Position numbers and translations under genes: made by a program
NCBI GenBank assembly: GCA_012934845.2
Contig: WNNJ02003591.1
Span: 20,266-84,265, forward strand
Direction: 5' to 3'
Source: Pomphorhynchus laevis
Lineage: Eukaryota > Acanthocephala > Palaeacanthocephala > Echinorhynchida > Pomphorhynchidae
Length of the DNA stretch: 64,000 nt
Part shown: positions 53,425 through 64,000 of the stretch, piece by piece
Layout: each line of letters starts with the position of its first letter
Position numbering within the stretch: the stretch's first letter is position 1
Notes under the pieces: model-generated
Databases searched by the model: none
What the model was told of the DNA's origin: nothing
Seen by the model: only the letters and a program-made list of their open reading frames with translations

Positions 53425-53645
53425 TGTAAACTGTTTCACGTGATCACGTTTAAGAGACCAGGTAATGGCCAATAGCTAGGTCGCGTAGCGCGTGGAGTGA
53501 AGGTGGTAGATCTTTATAGATCTTGTTCCAGCCTGCAACCGCCTTAAGCAGGGCAGACCCCTGTCGGATGCTGCTGGATGGCCCGTTGTAAGTTTAGTCT
53601 GAGTCAATTAAACTAGGTGGCAACACCGAAAAAGCAACGTTAAAA
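53425..53645 (+). other. GC-rich leader in front of Naiad-like PLE
   Basis: A GC-rich island in AT-rich surroundings: CACGTGATCACG, GGTCGCGTAGCGCGTGG, AGATCTTTATAGATCT, CAACCGCCTTAAGCAGGGC and TGTCGGATGCTGCTGG. Probably the 5' UTR or promoter of the PLE that begins just downstream. No tRNA-like A/B boxes or known snRNA found. Confidence 0.4.
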
Positions 53646-53659
53646 ATTATGACGTAAAA

Positions 53660-56640
53660 GTTACATGTACTCAACCATATTGGAAAAATACGTAAGTACT
53701 AATGATTTCAATTTTAGATCTTTTAAATGTAACAGAAAAAATTGTGTAGTTTGTGATGTTATTAATAATAATTGTATTGTAAGTAATACGACAAACAAAT
53801 GTTTTTCATTAAATATTAATAATAACTGTAACTGCAATACCGCAGGTGTAGTGTATCTAATACAATATACATGTGGATTGCAATATATAGGAGATTAATA
53901 GGACATGCTATTAAAAACTGTAAACTATTTATTTTAGAACATATTATCGAAGAAAACATATCAATATTAAATCAAAAACTATAAGAAAGAGAAGATTTTT
54001 GGATTAAAACGCTGAATTCCATGTACCCATTAGGATTAAAGGACGTGGTACAAGGAATTGGCAGAAGTAGTATAATACATAATAAACAACTATATTATAA
54101 TAATCCGATTAAACGCAAACCAAGAAGTCATGGTGATACAAGGAATAGGAAAAATAGACTTAAAAATATTAAAAAAGATATGTATATAAATAAACAATTA
54201 GAAATATTAAAAAACTTTTAAGGGATAATAAGCTGAAAGATGTTTATGTAAATACAAGAAGTTTTACTAAAGATGTCATTTGTTCAATAAATCAAAAATT
54301 AATTAACGATTATGACCAGTTAAGTTGTATAACAGACAGTTATTGAAATATAAAATACTATAATCTGACAATAAATGTTAATAATAACAAAAAAATATAC
54401 AACGACCATAAACTTCATTAATAAATGTGTAGATAACATAAATATAGACGGACTTTTAAATAATTCTAAAAGTAAAGAAATAATAGGGTCAGATTTAAGT
54501 AAATATATTCCTAAAATAAGGTATAAACTCCCACCACCATTAGGACGAAAAATTTGTAATTATAATATAGAATTAAAATCAATATGTAACGATAATATTA
54601 TAAACATCATAGAAACTGAATGCGATTGCAAAAGTCTTAATTTTGATAAAATAAATGAACATGTACACATAATCTAGAATTAATTGAAAACAGTGAATTA
54701 AAGACAATTCTATCAAAAGGGTATAAATATAGATTAAATAATAACAACGACAAAAATAAAATTTACAATTCGTTATATAATAACTTAAATGATTACTTAA
54801 GTAAGCTGATTAATAGTGAAAGCTCGAATATATCTAAGATAAAAATGTGGAAAGATTATATATTTGATAAAATTAAAAATAAAATGAAAATAACAAACAA
54901 TTATAAAAGAAAAGATAAAATTAATAAAGATATGTATAAAGAACTTACTAAATTAAAGGATAACTATATAATAACAACTATTGATAAAGCTAGTAATAAC
55001 TTTGTCTTCATATGCAAAAAGCTTTATTATGATATACTAATGAAAGAGGTTAATTCTAATGATTTAAATGTAAATCCAACATATGAACGTAGTGAGTTGA
55101 GTTTAGAAACAATTATTACAAGTCACTGTTCTATAATAGATAAAAAGGGTATAAAGGTTGACTCAGATAATAAAACTATACCTGTATTATATTGGAATCA
55201 AAAATAACATAAAAATCCAATAAAACCTAGGTTCATATGTAGTGCGTTTAAATGTACATTAAAACCACTTTCTGTCTATATGAATAAAATACTTAAAGCA
55301 ATTAAAGCACATTTTAAAAAATATTGCAAGGTAATTGAAATTAATACTTGTATAAAACACTATTTCAGTATTAATTCTACAAAAGAATTTTTAGAACAGA
55401 CAAAAGGAATAAATTTTCAAAATATAAATACATACGATTTTAGTACGCTTTATACAAATCTAGATTTAGTAGATATTAAAGAAGCGTTAGTAAAATTAAT
55501 TAATCTTATATTCGGAAAAAGATATACATATATATGTTATAATAATTATAACGCCTATCTTACAAAAATTAAACAATCAGTAAATATAAATATATGGATA
55601 AAATTAAATTAATAGAATCCTTAAATATTTTGATAAATCAAAATTATTTAAAAATTGGGACATCTATATTTAGACAAGTAAAAGGTGTTCCAACGGGTGG
55701 TAATAGTAGCCCAATTATAGCTGACTCGTTTTTAAGCTTTATAGAATATGAATTTGTTCATAACTGCGTAAAAACTAAATCTAAACAATATAAATATATG
55801 AAATATATGTTTCGATACATTGATGATATATGTGTATTTAATTCTAATAATTTTTATTCAATTAGTGAACAAATTTATCAGAAAGCCTTATTCTTAACAA
55901 AACCAATATTAATGATAAAGAAGGTGTATATCTAGATATGAACATTAAATTATCATTAATTAAAATTATTATTAATTTATATCGTCAAGATGACATATTT
56001 AAATTTACAAGAAACATATTTTTGCATGAGCATTCATGCATACCATATAATATAAAATATAATACATTAAATAATGAATTTTAAGAATTGCAACAATATG
56101 TAATGATATTGGCTTTCTTCAAAATCATTTAAATAATTTAATAGATACATATTTTAAACTAGGTTACTATAAAAATAACATCAAGCAGAAAATAGTAAAA
56201 TATATAAATCAACACAATAATATAAAGAATAAATTTAAACTCTTAAGTGGCAAATTTTTATGGATGGATAATAAATAATATACTTTATTATAATAAGATA
56301 CTATATAGTTTTATCAGAGGAAATACATCATTAGCATGTATTTGGCCCCGCTGCTATGTTGGGTAGAGGAGTTAGGGGCCGAAACCTGATAGCATAGCAG
56401 TTCTTCCTGATGACCTCTAATTCTTATTCTGATACAACGTCTGTTATTTATTAGTCAATTCATAAAAATGACGTTTATTTTAAATTTCATTTTTTTAACT
56501 TGATTTAAATTATAAAAAATCTTAAAACAATTATTTATTTTGTTATTTAATTATTAAATTTTGATTTAGCATTATTATGTTTTGTTTATTTTATAATTAT
56601 ATTAAATACTTAGACTCAGTTAGCTGATTTTATTTTACTT
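53660..56640 (+). mobile_element. Naiad-type PLE (GIY-YIG before RT), best copy
   Basis: Plus strand. First a Cys-rich part (FKCNRKNCVVCDVI) and NCNCNTAGVVYLIQYTCGLQYIGD (53665-53898), the start of a GIY-YIG nuclease. Then EEDFWIKTLNSMYPLGL-like sequence (53985-54040), its C-terminal part with the catalytic Glu region. Next comes a connecting region with GSDLSKYIPKIRYKLPPPLGRK and CDCKS (54375-54677), KDNYIITTIDKASNNFVF (54845-55207), then RT: YDFSTLYTNLDLVDIKEAL (motif A), KGVPTGGNSSPIIADSF (motif B), FRYIDDICVF (motif C) and a C-terminal LHEHSCIPYN part, ending in the tail at 56338-56630. Nuclease before RT is the reverse of Penelope and matches the Naiad clade. Broken, with several interruptions; extremely AT-rich (Lys/Asn/Ile codons). 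Confidence 0.85.
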
Positions 56641-56667
56641 TGCCTTTTCTAAAAGGCAAAGTAAAAT
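56625..56667. repeat. Perfect AT-rich hairpin after PLE tail
   Basis: ATTTTACTTTGCCTTTT followed by CTA and AAAAGGCAAAGTAAAAT, a perfect 17-bp stem at the end of the PLE tail. Confidence 0.8.
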
Positions 56668-56789
56668 ACAGCACAAATGTACGAAATTAAAGTTATAAAT
56701 TTTAGGTCAAATCTATCCATTAAAATGCGTGTTCTTCATTTAACATGTTACTCCTATTCGTCATGAACTGTCCAATTTCTCTAATTTAT

Positions 56790-56965
56790 TTTTCCCGCCC
56801 TTCATAAAAATTGACTTTTATTTTAAATTTCAATTTTTATTTGAACTTGATTTAAATTATAAAAAATCTTTATTTTATTATTTAATTATTAAATTTTGAT
56901 TTAGCATTATTGTTTTGTTTAGTTTATAATTAAATACGTAGACTCAGTTTTCTGATTTGATTTAT
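56790..56965 (+). repeat. Second Naiad-like PLE tail
   Basis: Diverged repeat of the tail (CTTGATTTAAATTATAAAAAATC, TTTAGCATTATTGTTTTGTTTAGTTTATAATTAAATACGTAGACTCAGTT). It abuts the minus-strand PLE body that starts at 56966. Confidence 0.7.
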
Positions 56966-58060
56966 AGATTTAATAAACGCTCCTTTAATATCTGTTAAAT
57001 CTAGATTTGCATAAAGCGTACTAAAATCGTATGTATTTATATTCTGAAAATTTATTCATTTTGTCTGTTCTAAAAATTCTTTTGTAGAATTAATACTGAA
57101 ATAGTGTTTTATACCAGTATTAATTTCGATTACCTTGCAATATTTTAGTGTGCTTTAATTACTTTAAGTATTTTATTCATATAGACAGAAAGTGGTTTTA
57201 ATGTACATTTAAAAGCACTACACAGGAGCCTAGGTTTTATTGGATTTTTATGTTATTTTTGATTCCAATATAATACAGGTATAGTTTTATTATCTGAGTC
57301 AACCTTTATACCCTTTTTATCCATTATAGAACAGTGACTTGTAATAATTGTTTCTAAACTCAACTCACTACGTTCATATGTTGGATTTACATTTAAATCA
57401 TTAGAATTAACCTCTTTCATTAGTATATCATAATAGAGCTTTTTGCATATGAAGACAAAGTTATTACTAGCTTTATCAATAGTTGTTATTATATAGTTAT
57501 CCTTTAATTTAGTAAGTTCTCTATACATATCTTTATTAATTTTAACTTTTCTTTTATAATTGATTGTTATTTTCATTTTATTTTTAATTTTATCAAATAT
57601 ATAATCTTTCCACATTTTTATCTTAGATATATTCGAGCTTTCACTATTAATCAGCTTGCCAAAGTAATCATTTAAGTTATTATATAACACATTGTAAATT
57701 TTATTTTTGTCGTTGTTATTATTTAATCTATATTTATACCCTTTTGATAGCAGCTTTCTTAATTCACAATTTTCAATTAATTCTAGATTATGTGTACATG
57801 TTCATTTATTTTATCAAAACTAAGACTTTTACAATTGCATACTGTTTCCATTATGTTTCTAATATTATCGTTACATATTGATTTTAATTCTTTATTATAA
57901 TTACAAATTTTTCGTTCTAATGGCGGTAACAACTTATACCTTATTTAGGAATATATTTACTTAAATCTGGCCCTATTATTTCTTTACTTTTAGAATTATT
58001 TAAAAGTCTACTTATATTTATGTTATCTATACATTTATTAATGAATTTTATGGTTAGTGT
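56966..58060 (-). mobile_element. Naiad-like PLE, N-proximal RT part
   Basis: Minus strand. Frame 57253-57690 gives KIKMWKDYIFDKIKNKMKI and KDNYIITTIDKASNNFVF; the motif A region YDFSTLYANLDL lies near 56990-57050. Upstream (to about 58060) is the connecting region with CNCKS. No motif B or C follows, so the element is cut just after motif A. Broken. Confidence 0.8.
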
Positions 58061-58144
58061 AAAATGATCTTTAAAATAAAGATCGTTTTTTATAAATTGT
58101 ATTTTATTTAAATACGGGGTATTATAAATTAATTTATATTATAG

Positions 58145-58810
58145 TATTATATATCAATTTATATTAATTTATAAATTAATAAAAATATTATTAAGAATAA
58201 GGCTACCTTGATAAATTTGTTCACTGATTGAATAAAACCCTTTTAGAATTAAATACACATATATTATCAATGCATCGAAACATATATTTCATATCTTTAT
58301 ATAACTTAGATTTATTTTTTAAATAGTTATGAACAAATTCATATTCTATAAAGCTTAAAAACAAGTCAGCTATAATTGGGCTACTATTACCTCCCATTGG
58401 AACACCTTTACTTGTCTAAATATAGATGTCCCTACTTTTAAATAATTTTGATTTATCAAAATATTTAAGGATTCTATTAATTCAATTTTATCCATATATT
58501 TATATTTACTTGATGGTTTAATTTTTGTTAGATAGGCGTTATAATTATTATAACATATATATGTATATCTTTTTCCGAATATAAGATTAATTAATTTTAC
58601 TAACGCTTCTTTAATATCTACTAAATCTAGATTTGTATAAAGCGTACTAAAATCGTATGTATTTATATTTTGAAAATTTATTCCTTTTGTCTGTTCTAAA
58701 AATTCTTTTGTAGAATTAATACTGAAATAGTGTTTTATATTAGTATTAATTTTGATTAGTTAACAATATTTCTTAAAGTGTACTCTTATTACTTTAAGTA
58801 TTTTAGAAAT
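58145..58810 (-). mobile_element. Naiad-like PLE, RT core
   Basis: Minus-strand RT core from FLEQTKGINF and YDFSTLYTNLDLVDIKEAL (about 58600-58720) through MDKIELIESLNILINQN, GGNSSPIIADLF (about 58370-58400) and a decayed FRCIDNICVF (about 58250). Broken in several places. Confidence 0.8.
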
Positions 58811-58944
58811 GCGTTATAGTTATTATATTATTATATTTTCCTCTAATTTATATTTATTCCTAATTATTTGCTCTTGCGAACTAATTACAAAAATCCGAAC
58901 ATATGAAAATTGCACATTTGTTTTTCTTAATTGGTTTTAATCGT

Positions 58945-59112
58945 AAAGAATTATTGGAGCTGGATCAAAGAAAAGAGGAAATGCTTTTTGATATTTCGCT
59001 AACCTTAGTTAGCATCTTCAGATGTAATTTTCTAAATATGATAAGAATGGTTAACGAAATATCAAATAAAAAAATTTCCTCTTTTCTTTGATCCAGATCC
59101 AATAATTCTTTA
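58945..59112. repeat. PLE-type palindrome with hammerhead core
   Basis: Outer arms AAAGAATTATTGGAGCTGGATCAAAGAAAAGAGGAAAT and the matching complement ending at 59112. On the minus strand 58990-59021 reads CTGAAGA, a stem-loop (TGCTAAC TAAG GTTAGC) and GAAATATC: a complete CUGANGA-stem II-GAAA hammerhead core with the minimal stem III (AU/AU + C) known from PLE ribozymes. The other half (59045-59065) is eroded. Confidence 0.7.
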
Positions 59113-60215
59113 GTTATAATCGTCTTAATTAATATGTTTATATTGATACTTCGAAATGTATAGAGCATGACTGTTCATAAAAATATTCTTTCGTACATCA
59201 ACATTTTTTTTGCGGAATATGCTCTGAATGTCATATGTGCTATAACATTTCGCATTTCACATTTACCCGAATTTAATTTAATAGTCCTTTTTATAAAAAA
59301 ACATGTGAATGTCATATAACAACTGATACGTATATTCGTTAAACTATCTATGTTTCTTGCTTAATTAAAGGATAAAAATAATTTGAAAGATTAGAAATAT
59401 CATATTCTTATTAAAGTTATAATTCTTATAATGCAATTTCATTTATCAGCATGGAAAACCGTACGGGATCTTTGTAGATTTTGCAAAAGACTTAAACTTA
59501 GTGAACAGACAGCTTCTGACAAACAGCTACATTCTGCTTATAAAATTCAGTAGATGTTTAGTATAAAATTCAGTATAAAATACAGTATAAAATTCAATTG
59601 GCTGTCTAATCAATCACTCAACTAATGTCGTAAAGGATATCTGTTAAGCTACTCTTGTTCTACATTTCAATGTCGATATACGTAGCCTCCAGAAATCAAG
59701 TTCGCTGGACCTCAAGATACTTCTCAATGCAGACGATCTGCCACCAGTAGCAGATCTCAATATGTGCCGTTGATACTTGTCCTATAAAATGCAAGGCTTC
59801 TGCGGAAAAAACAGCTTGCAGTGAATTTGTCAACTACTCCACCCTTGAATCGTCAACTACTACACATATCTGGGAATATGTCTCACAAAAATAATTTCGC
59901 AAGCATCTGGAAAACTAATGCTTCAAAGTAATTTCGAAAGTGTTCACTATACGTACTCGTCCTATTATATCATTCGAGGGTGCTCTGCACTTCACAGTCA
60001 TTCAGCTTCCACCCTATCTCAGGGCCTGAATGCGATGCAGTGCTTAACTATAATTAATTTTCACCTAATTGAATACATGCGCTCTGTCTTCAAAAGTCAT
60101 CTCTCCCGTAAAAGCGTCAATAACTGATACGAACTACTACTGCAATTAATGCGTCAAATGATCCTTCAAACAGCTGAACATCTGAAGAAAATCTGGATAA
60201 TTTTAACAGTCAAAT
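59113..60215. other. Intergenic, nothing recognised
   Basis: No supported gene. 59640-60120 has a more balanced base composition with interrupted frames and could be an old LINE remnant, but no motif is convincing. Confidence 0.35.
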
Positions 60216-60219
60216 TCGA

Positions 60220-60497
60220 GAGTTAAATCCAAAATATCTATTGACTACTGTAAAGACGCAAAAGGCAGGACGAGCGTTGAAATATCCTAAACGCAAATTC
60301 GTCCTTATCACGCCCATGATCACGGTCACCACGACAATATCGCAGCATACAACTGCTGTTTCAACAAAATTGCATATGTATCTGATGTGGTGGATCATGT
60401 GATCCAAAATATCTATCTAAAGACGCAAAAGGCAGGACGAGCGTTGAAATAACCTGAACGCAAATTCGTATGGATGTGGTGGATCATGTGATACTCT
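60220..60497. repeat. Imperfect tandem duplication
   Basis: ATCCAAAATATCTAT...AAAGACGCAAAAGGCAGGACGAGCGTTGAAATA.CCT.AACGCAAATTCGT occurs at about 60227-60303 and 60402-60470. GATGTGGTGGATCATGTGAT follows at 60383 and 60475. The 83-codon minus ORF here is a shadow. Confidence 0.75.
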
Positions 60498-60934
60498 CCT
60501 ACATGTATGCAAATGCATGCAAGTACGGATTGTGTGACGTTGACCATCATACGACTTTATTTTCATTGTATAACCTTTGAAGTTATGCTCGATTTTCGTA
60601 AAAAACATGAATACACGCCCTTGGCATTTCCATAGAAAGAAAATACATTCCCAAGATAACAACGACAACTTTAGTTTTTGTTTGATTTGTTATCCCAACT
60701 GATCATATCTTTATTGTAGATGTCGCTTCACTTTTTATATCGCTTCATCTAACTAGTGCGAATTTAAAATAATTAGATCATAAAATAAATATTATTTTTA
60801 ATAATAAGAACATATTTCGAAAAGTAATAGTGTTTTACGGCAGATGTGACATGTTTGACATATATGTTTTGACATACCCCACTTCTATACGGTTTAAAGA
60901 CATTAAATCAATTTATGGAACAGACCAATTGGTC

Positions 60935-61260
60935 AATACAGCGAAGAGGTACGACCATAGATACACCTGTACCCCAGTATATGCAATACTCAATATGGCA
61001 TAAAATGAAGCAAACTTAAAAGCACAGTAATATCAGATATTTTGTTTGGTACATATAAACAGATGATATGTTTGTAGTCTGGAAAAGATCAGATAATCAA
61101 CTAACAGAGTTTACAAATCATATGAATGAATTTGAACCATTAAAGTTTACAATTGATTTAAACAATCCAATTAAATTCGTAGACCCGACAATCTATAGAG
61201 ACAATATTAGAAAAATCCTTATTGGATTATATATAATTTAGGAGTGATTATATTATCATA
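60935..61260 (+). mobile_element. PLE reverse transcriptase fragment
   Basis: Plus strand, in broken frame: VPQYMQYSIWHKMKQ, IRYFVWY, DDMFVVWKRSDNQLTEFTNHMNEFEPLKFTIDL and IKFVDPTIYRDNI. YIDD.F.VW....QL..F...N......KFT.........FLD..IYR is the motif C and thumb region of canonical PLEs. Only about 110 codons remain. Confidence 0.75.
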
Positions 61261-62580
61261 ATTATATTATATAATATAATTTAGAAGTGATTTCGAAACA
61301 ATCAAGAATAAGAAAATAGCAAAATTAATTTTAATACAAATATTTTGTGTAAAAAATGTTGGTTTATGTAGACTCATTTAAACCCGATTTGAACAATTCC
61401 AAGCAAATATATCTGTTTATTTTTATTAATCGTTGAATAAAGGGAGCGAATAAATACTATTGACATGGCTATTTATTATCTCTTGAACAGTCTCTATCTT
61501 AATAAATAAGTCTTTTGAAAAATACTTAATGCTACAGGAAAAAAGGACTTTCATGATAATGTCAAAATCATATTATATTTAATCATATTTGCCCAAAAAT
61601 ACCAATATTTTCTAGTATTTTTACGGTAACAGAATCCTGACTACATTCGAAATTATTTTATATTTGAAATTGTATTTTATTACCAAGTAAACTTACTTCA
61701 CATAAATACATCAAATGACTACGGATCCTCTCATGATTGATCAAAGTAGAAAGATTCTCTTCAACTCCATACAATTCATCAATAACAATCAGTAGATTGG
61801 CGATGTCCTTTTCGGAACGTCCGTTTAAATTAAGGCATATTCAGACTATGTTTTGAAAAAATACCTCCATTTGTAGTATTTGATGGCCTTGTATATCATA
61901 GAGGTTAAATATCCAGGCAAGTTTGTCCTTTACACTTCCATTATTTAAAGTGCAAATTGTGTCCAAAAAATCCTAAAAGTTACATAACCTCATATCAAAA
62001 AGAAACAAGTTAAATCCATCATTAAACATCCTTTATATAACCTTATACATTTTATAAGGTATTATATTAAATATTATTATAAAACATTAATATATAATGT
62101 ATTATATGCTTTATAATTATTATCAAACAATATATTATCTTATATATACATTTTTAACGAATTGAGAAGGTTTTGTTGATATAAAGGGTTACTTACTGAT
62201 TTTGTGGCAATAGCTAATATGAAAGTAAATATTAATTATTAATTAATATGTAATACGTCGATAATAAAAATATATCGATGTAATAAGCATTATCGTAAAT
62301 ATTTATATTATAGCATATTGTCTTTATATATGCAATTTATAAAACCTTTATATAGACAAAATAATATAAAATACTTATCATATAACATTACATATGATAT
62401 TATCATAGAATAGCATTTATATATAAACGTAATTATATATAATGATATTTAATAATAATTTTTATTATAATTACTTATATTAATCTTAAAATGTTCATCT
62501 TTAAATGATATTAGGTGGAACTTCTGCTTGTTTTATTAGAAAATAGATATTATTTAATTCATAGATATTATTTAATTCAT
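61261..62580. other. AT-rich intergenic sequence
   Basis: No gene recognised. Large parts are ATTATATAAT-type low-complexity sequence. Confidence 0.45.
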
Positions 62581-62800
62581 CCCGAAGTAAATGTTCATTT
62601 GAGCAAATACGGTGTGCTCGCAGGAATAGGGATCGTGCCTGTGACGTTTTCCATTTCACAGGTGAATGAGATGACCAGCTAGTTACCTTTCTAATTCCTT
62701 TTACTAATGTGTTTTATTTCTAGACCCTGAAGATGACGTGCCGTAGTGCCGTCGAAATATTGGATTTTTCTAATCAAATAAATATTCCTGTTTCCTCGCC
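62581..62800 (+). mobile_element. PLE terminus with hammerhead-like core
   Basis: 62727-62761: CTGAAGA, a 4-bp GACG/CGTC stem closing a loop, GAAA (62754-62757) and TATTGG. This fits CUGANGA-stem II-GAAA. AATAAATATTCCTG follows at 62777. The preceding 140 bp are of balanced composition. Together this looks like the 3' end of a PLE of the canonical type, possibly belonging with the RT fragment at 60.9-61.3 kb. Confidence 0.55.
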
Positions 62801-63475
62801 TTCTTGTAATATATTTTATTATCATAAAAATGTCCAAATATGATATGAAAGAATATATTAGAATATAACCTTTTATATTTATTTCTTATAGTAGATATTA
62901 TCTGAGAAGATTTTATTAGAATATAATAAATGTAAATTATTAATATATAATATAATTTAAAAATTTTATACCTTATAATATATGTATTATTTGTAAACTT
63001 ATTTTGTTTAATGCAAAACCACAAAATTAAGATTTAATTAATAATAGACAAAATTATTTGAATATTTTTATTATATACCAAATAATTTAAAAGATGAAAA
63101 GTCAAATATCTGTTTTATTTTATTTATAAAGCAAAATAAAATATTAAAATATTTATTTTTTATTCTCATTTTATCTACTAAGATAGTTTCAGCAAATTCG
63201 TTATCTTAAAATATCTAACTTCCAACTAAAAAACTTTTTATAAATTAATTAAAATATTTTTTCTAGTCAATGTTGGATCATTTTTATTTATATTCTAGAA
63301 TATACAATATATTATATATAATATACTATAATATTCCTGTTAATATATATTCTAGTTATTTATATTCAAGTAATATATTTATTATATGTTTGCTAAAAAT
63401 ATCATTCAACCGAATTATCCAACATACAATAATTTTTATAAATTTTAAATTATAAACTGAAACTTTCTGTCTTTA
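62801..63475. other. AT-rich intergenic sequence
   Basis: No gene or known repeat recognised. Confidence 0.45.
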
Positions 63476-63881
63476 GGCAAAATGCGTTTCTGTGAATATC
63501 TGTTCAGAGCATTTAAGAGAGATCAATCAATACCTTATCTTACCTTTGAGGTATGTGGTATATATAAAATAGCAAATCTTCATAAACCATTATAAAAATA
63601 AAAATGTGTTCATTTATAATTTCGCAAATCAAAATTTAACCTTTGCATGTTCTTTCCATTTTTATAATTTCGCTTTATTTAATTAGGTTAAGATGATTAA
63701 AGTAAAAGTTATTATTTATATAATCGTAAAATGTATACTTTTGCGAATATCAAAAGTTATTTAATTTTAAAAGTTAAGATTTGATTTCTAAAATTCTTGA
63801 TCTATTAATAATATTATTATCGCTATTTATTGTTATTTGTTTACAGTGGTTCAATGAGAAATTACTATTTCAGTTTGTTAA
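63476..63881 (+). CDS. Possible two-exon small gene or exon pair
   Basis: TTTCTGTCTTTAG| precedes an ATG-containing stretch (63481 ATG CGT TTC TGT GAA..) that ends at GAG|GTATGT (63550). About 300 bp downstream TTTACAG| is followed by an in-phase TGG TTC AAT GAG .. TAA. Joined, this gives MRFCEYLFRAF...WFNEKLLFQFVN, 35 residues. Splice signals are good but the product matches nothing I know, and other frames are open in the first exon. Chance is likely. Confidence 0.2.
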
Positions 63882-64000
63882 TTAAAGTCAAATGCTAAAA
63901 TCATTTTAAATTTATCTACACAAAACAATTGGTAATATCGTTACTCAATTAAACCCGACCAAAGTCAAATATGAATACATAAACGACAATTTCCCAGATT

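Noticed and set aside
53425-53645. A tRNA-derived SINE or snRNA in the GC-rich leader
   Set aside because: No A/B boxes in proper spacing and no snRNA motif; a PLE leader is the simpler reading.
60417-60668. An 83-codon minus-strand ORF
   Set aside because: It lies on a tandem duplication with no recognisable motif.
1-64000. tRNA, rRNA, CRISPR, operons, bacterial-type promoters or LTR retroviruses
   Set aside because: None seen on either strand. Gene structure is eukaryotic with spliceosomal introns, and all RT sequences fit LINE or PLE types with no gag, RNase H or integrase blocks.

Overview
This is AT-rich genomic DNA of a metazoan, most likely an invertebrate. It has spliced single-copy host genes: the last exon of Mediator subunit MED13, ribosomal protein eS27, the splicing factor YJU2, and a three-exon SLC52A-type riboflavin transporter. 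These stand in a dense bed of retroelements: CR1-like, L2-like, RTE/BovB-like and R2/NeSL-like LINEs, plus many Penelope-like elements (PLEs). I cannot name the species. No bacterial, organellar, CRISPR, tRNA or rRNA feature is visible, and I saw no LTR retrovirus or Polinton.

Layout. 1-919 is the 3' end of MED13 (+). 1185-10206 is a striking inverted-repeat structure: two arms of about 2.15 kb, differing by one base in what I compared, around a 4.7 kb spacer that holds decayed PLE pieces, a CR1 remnant and hammerhead-ribozyme-like sequences. The eS27 ORF (-) ends 7 bp outside the right arm. MED13 and eS27 therefore converge on the structure and read into the same arm sequence. 10.6-13.8 kb holds a CR1 3' end and an intact 763-codon R2/NeSL-like reverse transcriptase (-). 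14.7-19.8 kb is a pile of L2-like LINE copies in both orientations with a conserved 3'-terminal hairpin. 19.8-30.9 kb holds CR1-like LINEs (one nearly complete at 22.0-25.2 kb) and two R2/NeSL-like copies. 31152-34332 is a full-length RTE/BovB-like LINE with one open 1011-codon ORF and a perfect 17-bp target-site duplication. 34.5-36.9 kb is another decayed L2-like copy.

37.3-38.2 kb is YJU2, followed by foldback/MITE-like repeats and a PLE with canonical domain order (RT then GIY-YIG) at 41.8-44.2 kb. 44285-48732 is the riboflavin transporter; tandem pieces of a PLE lie in its second intron. 49.4-64 kb is mainly PLE territory. The best copy (53.6-56.6 kb, +) carries its GIY-YIG endonuclease upstream of the reverse transcriptase, the permuted order of the Naiad clade. 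Several hammerhead-ribozyme cores of the CTGANGA...GAAA type lie in palindromic PLE ends.

The host genes are independent of one another: transcription (Mediator kinase module), translation (40S), splicing (NTC-linked) and vitamin B2 uptake. What ties the window together is retroelement activity. Old PLE and LINE layers are interrupted by a very recent RTE insertion, and the long inverted duplication looks recent or homogenised. Coordinates of repeat fragments are read by eye and are approximate to tens of bases unless stated otherwise.
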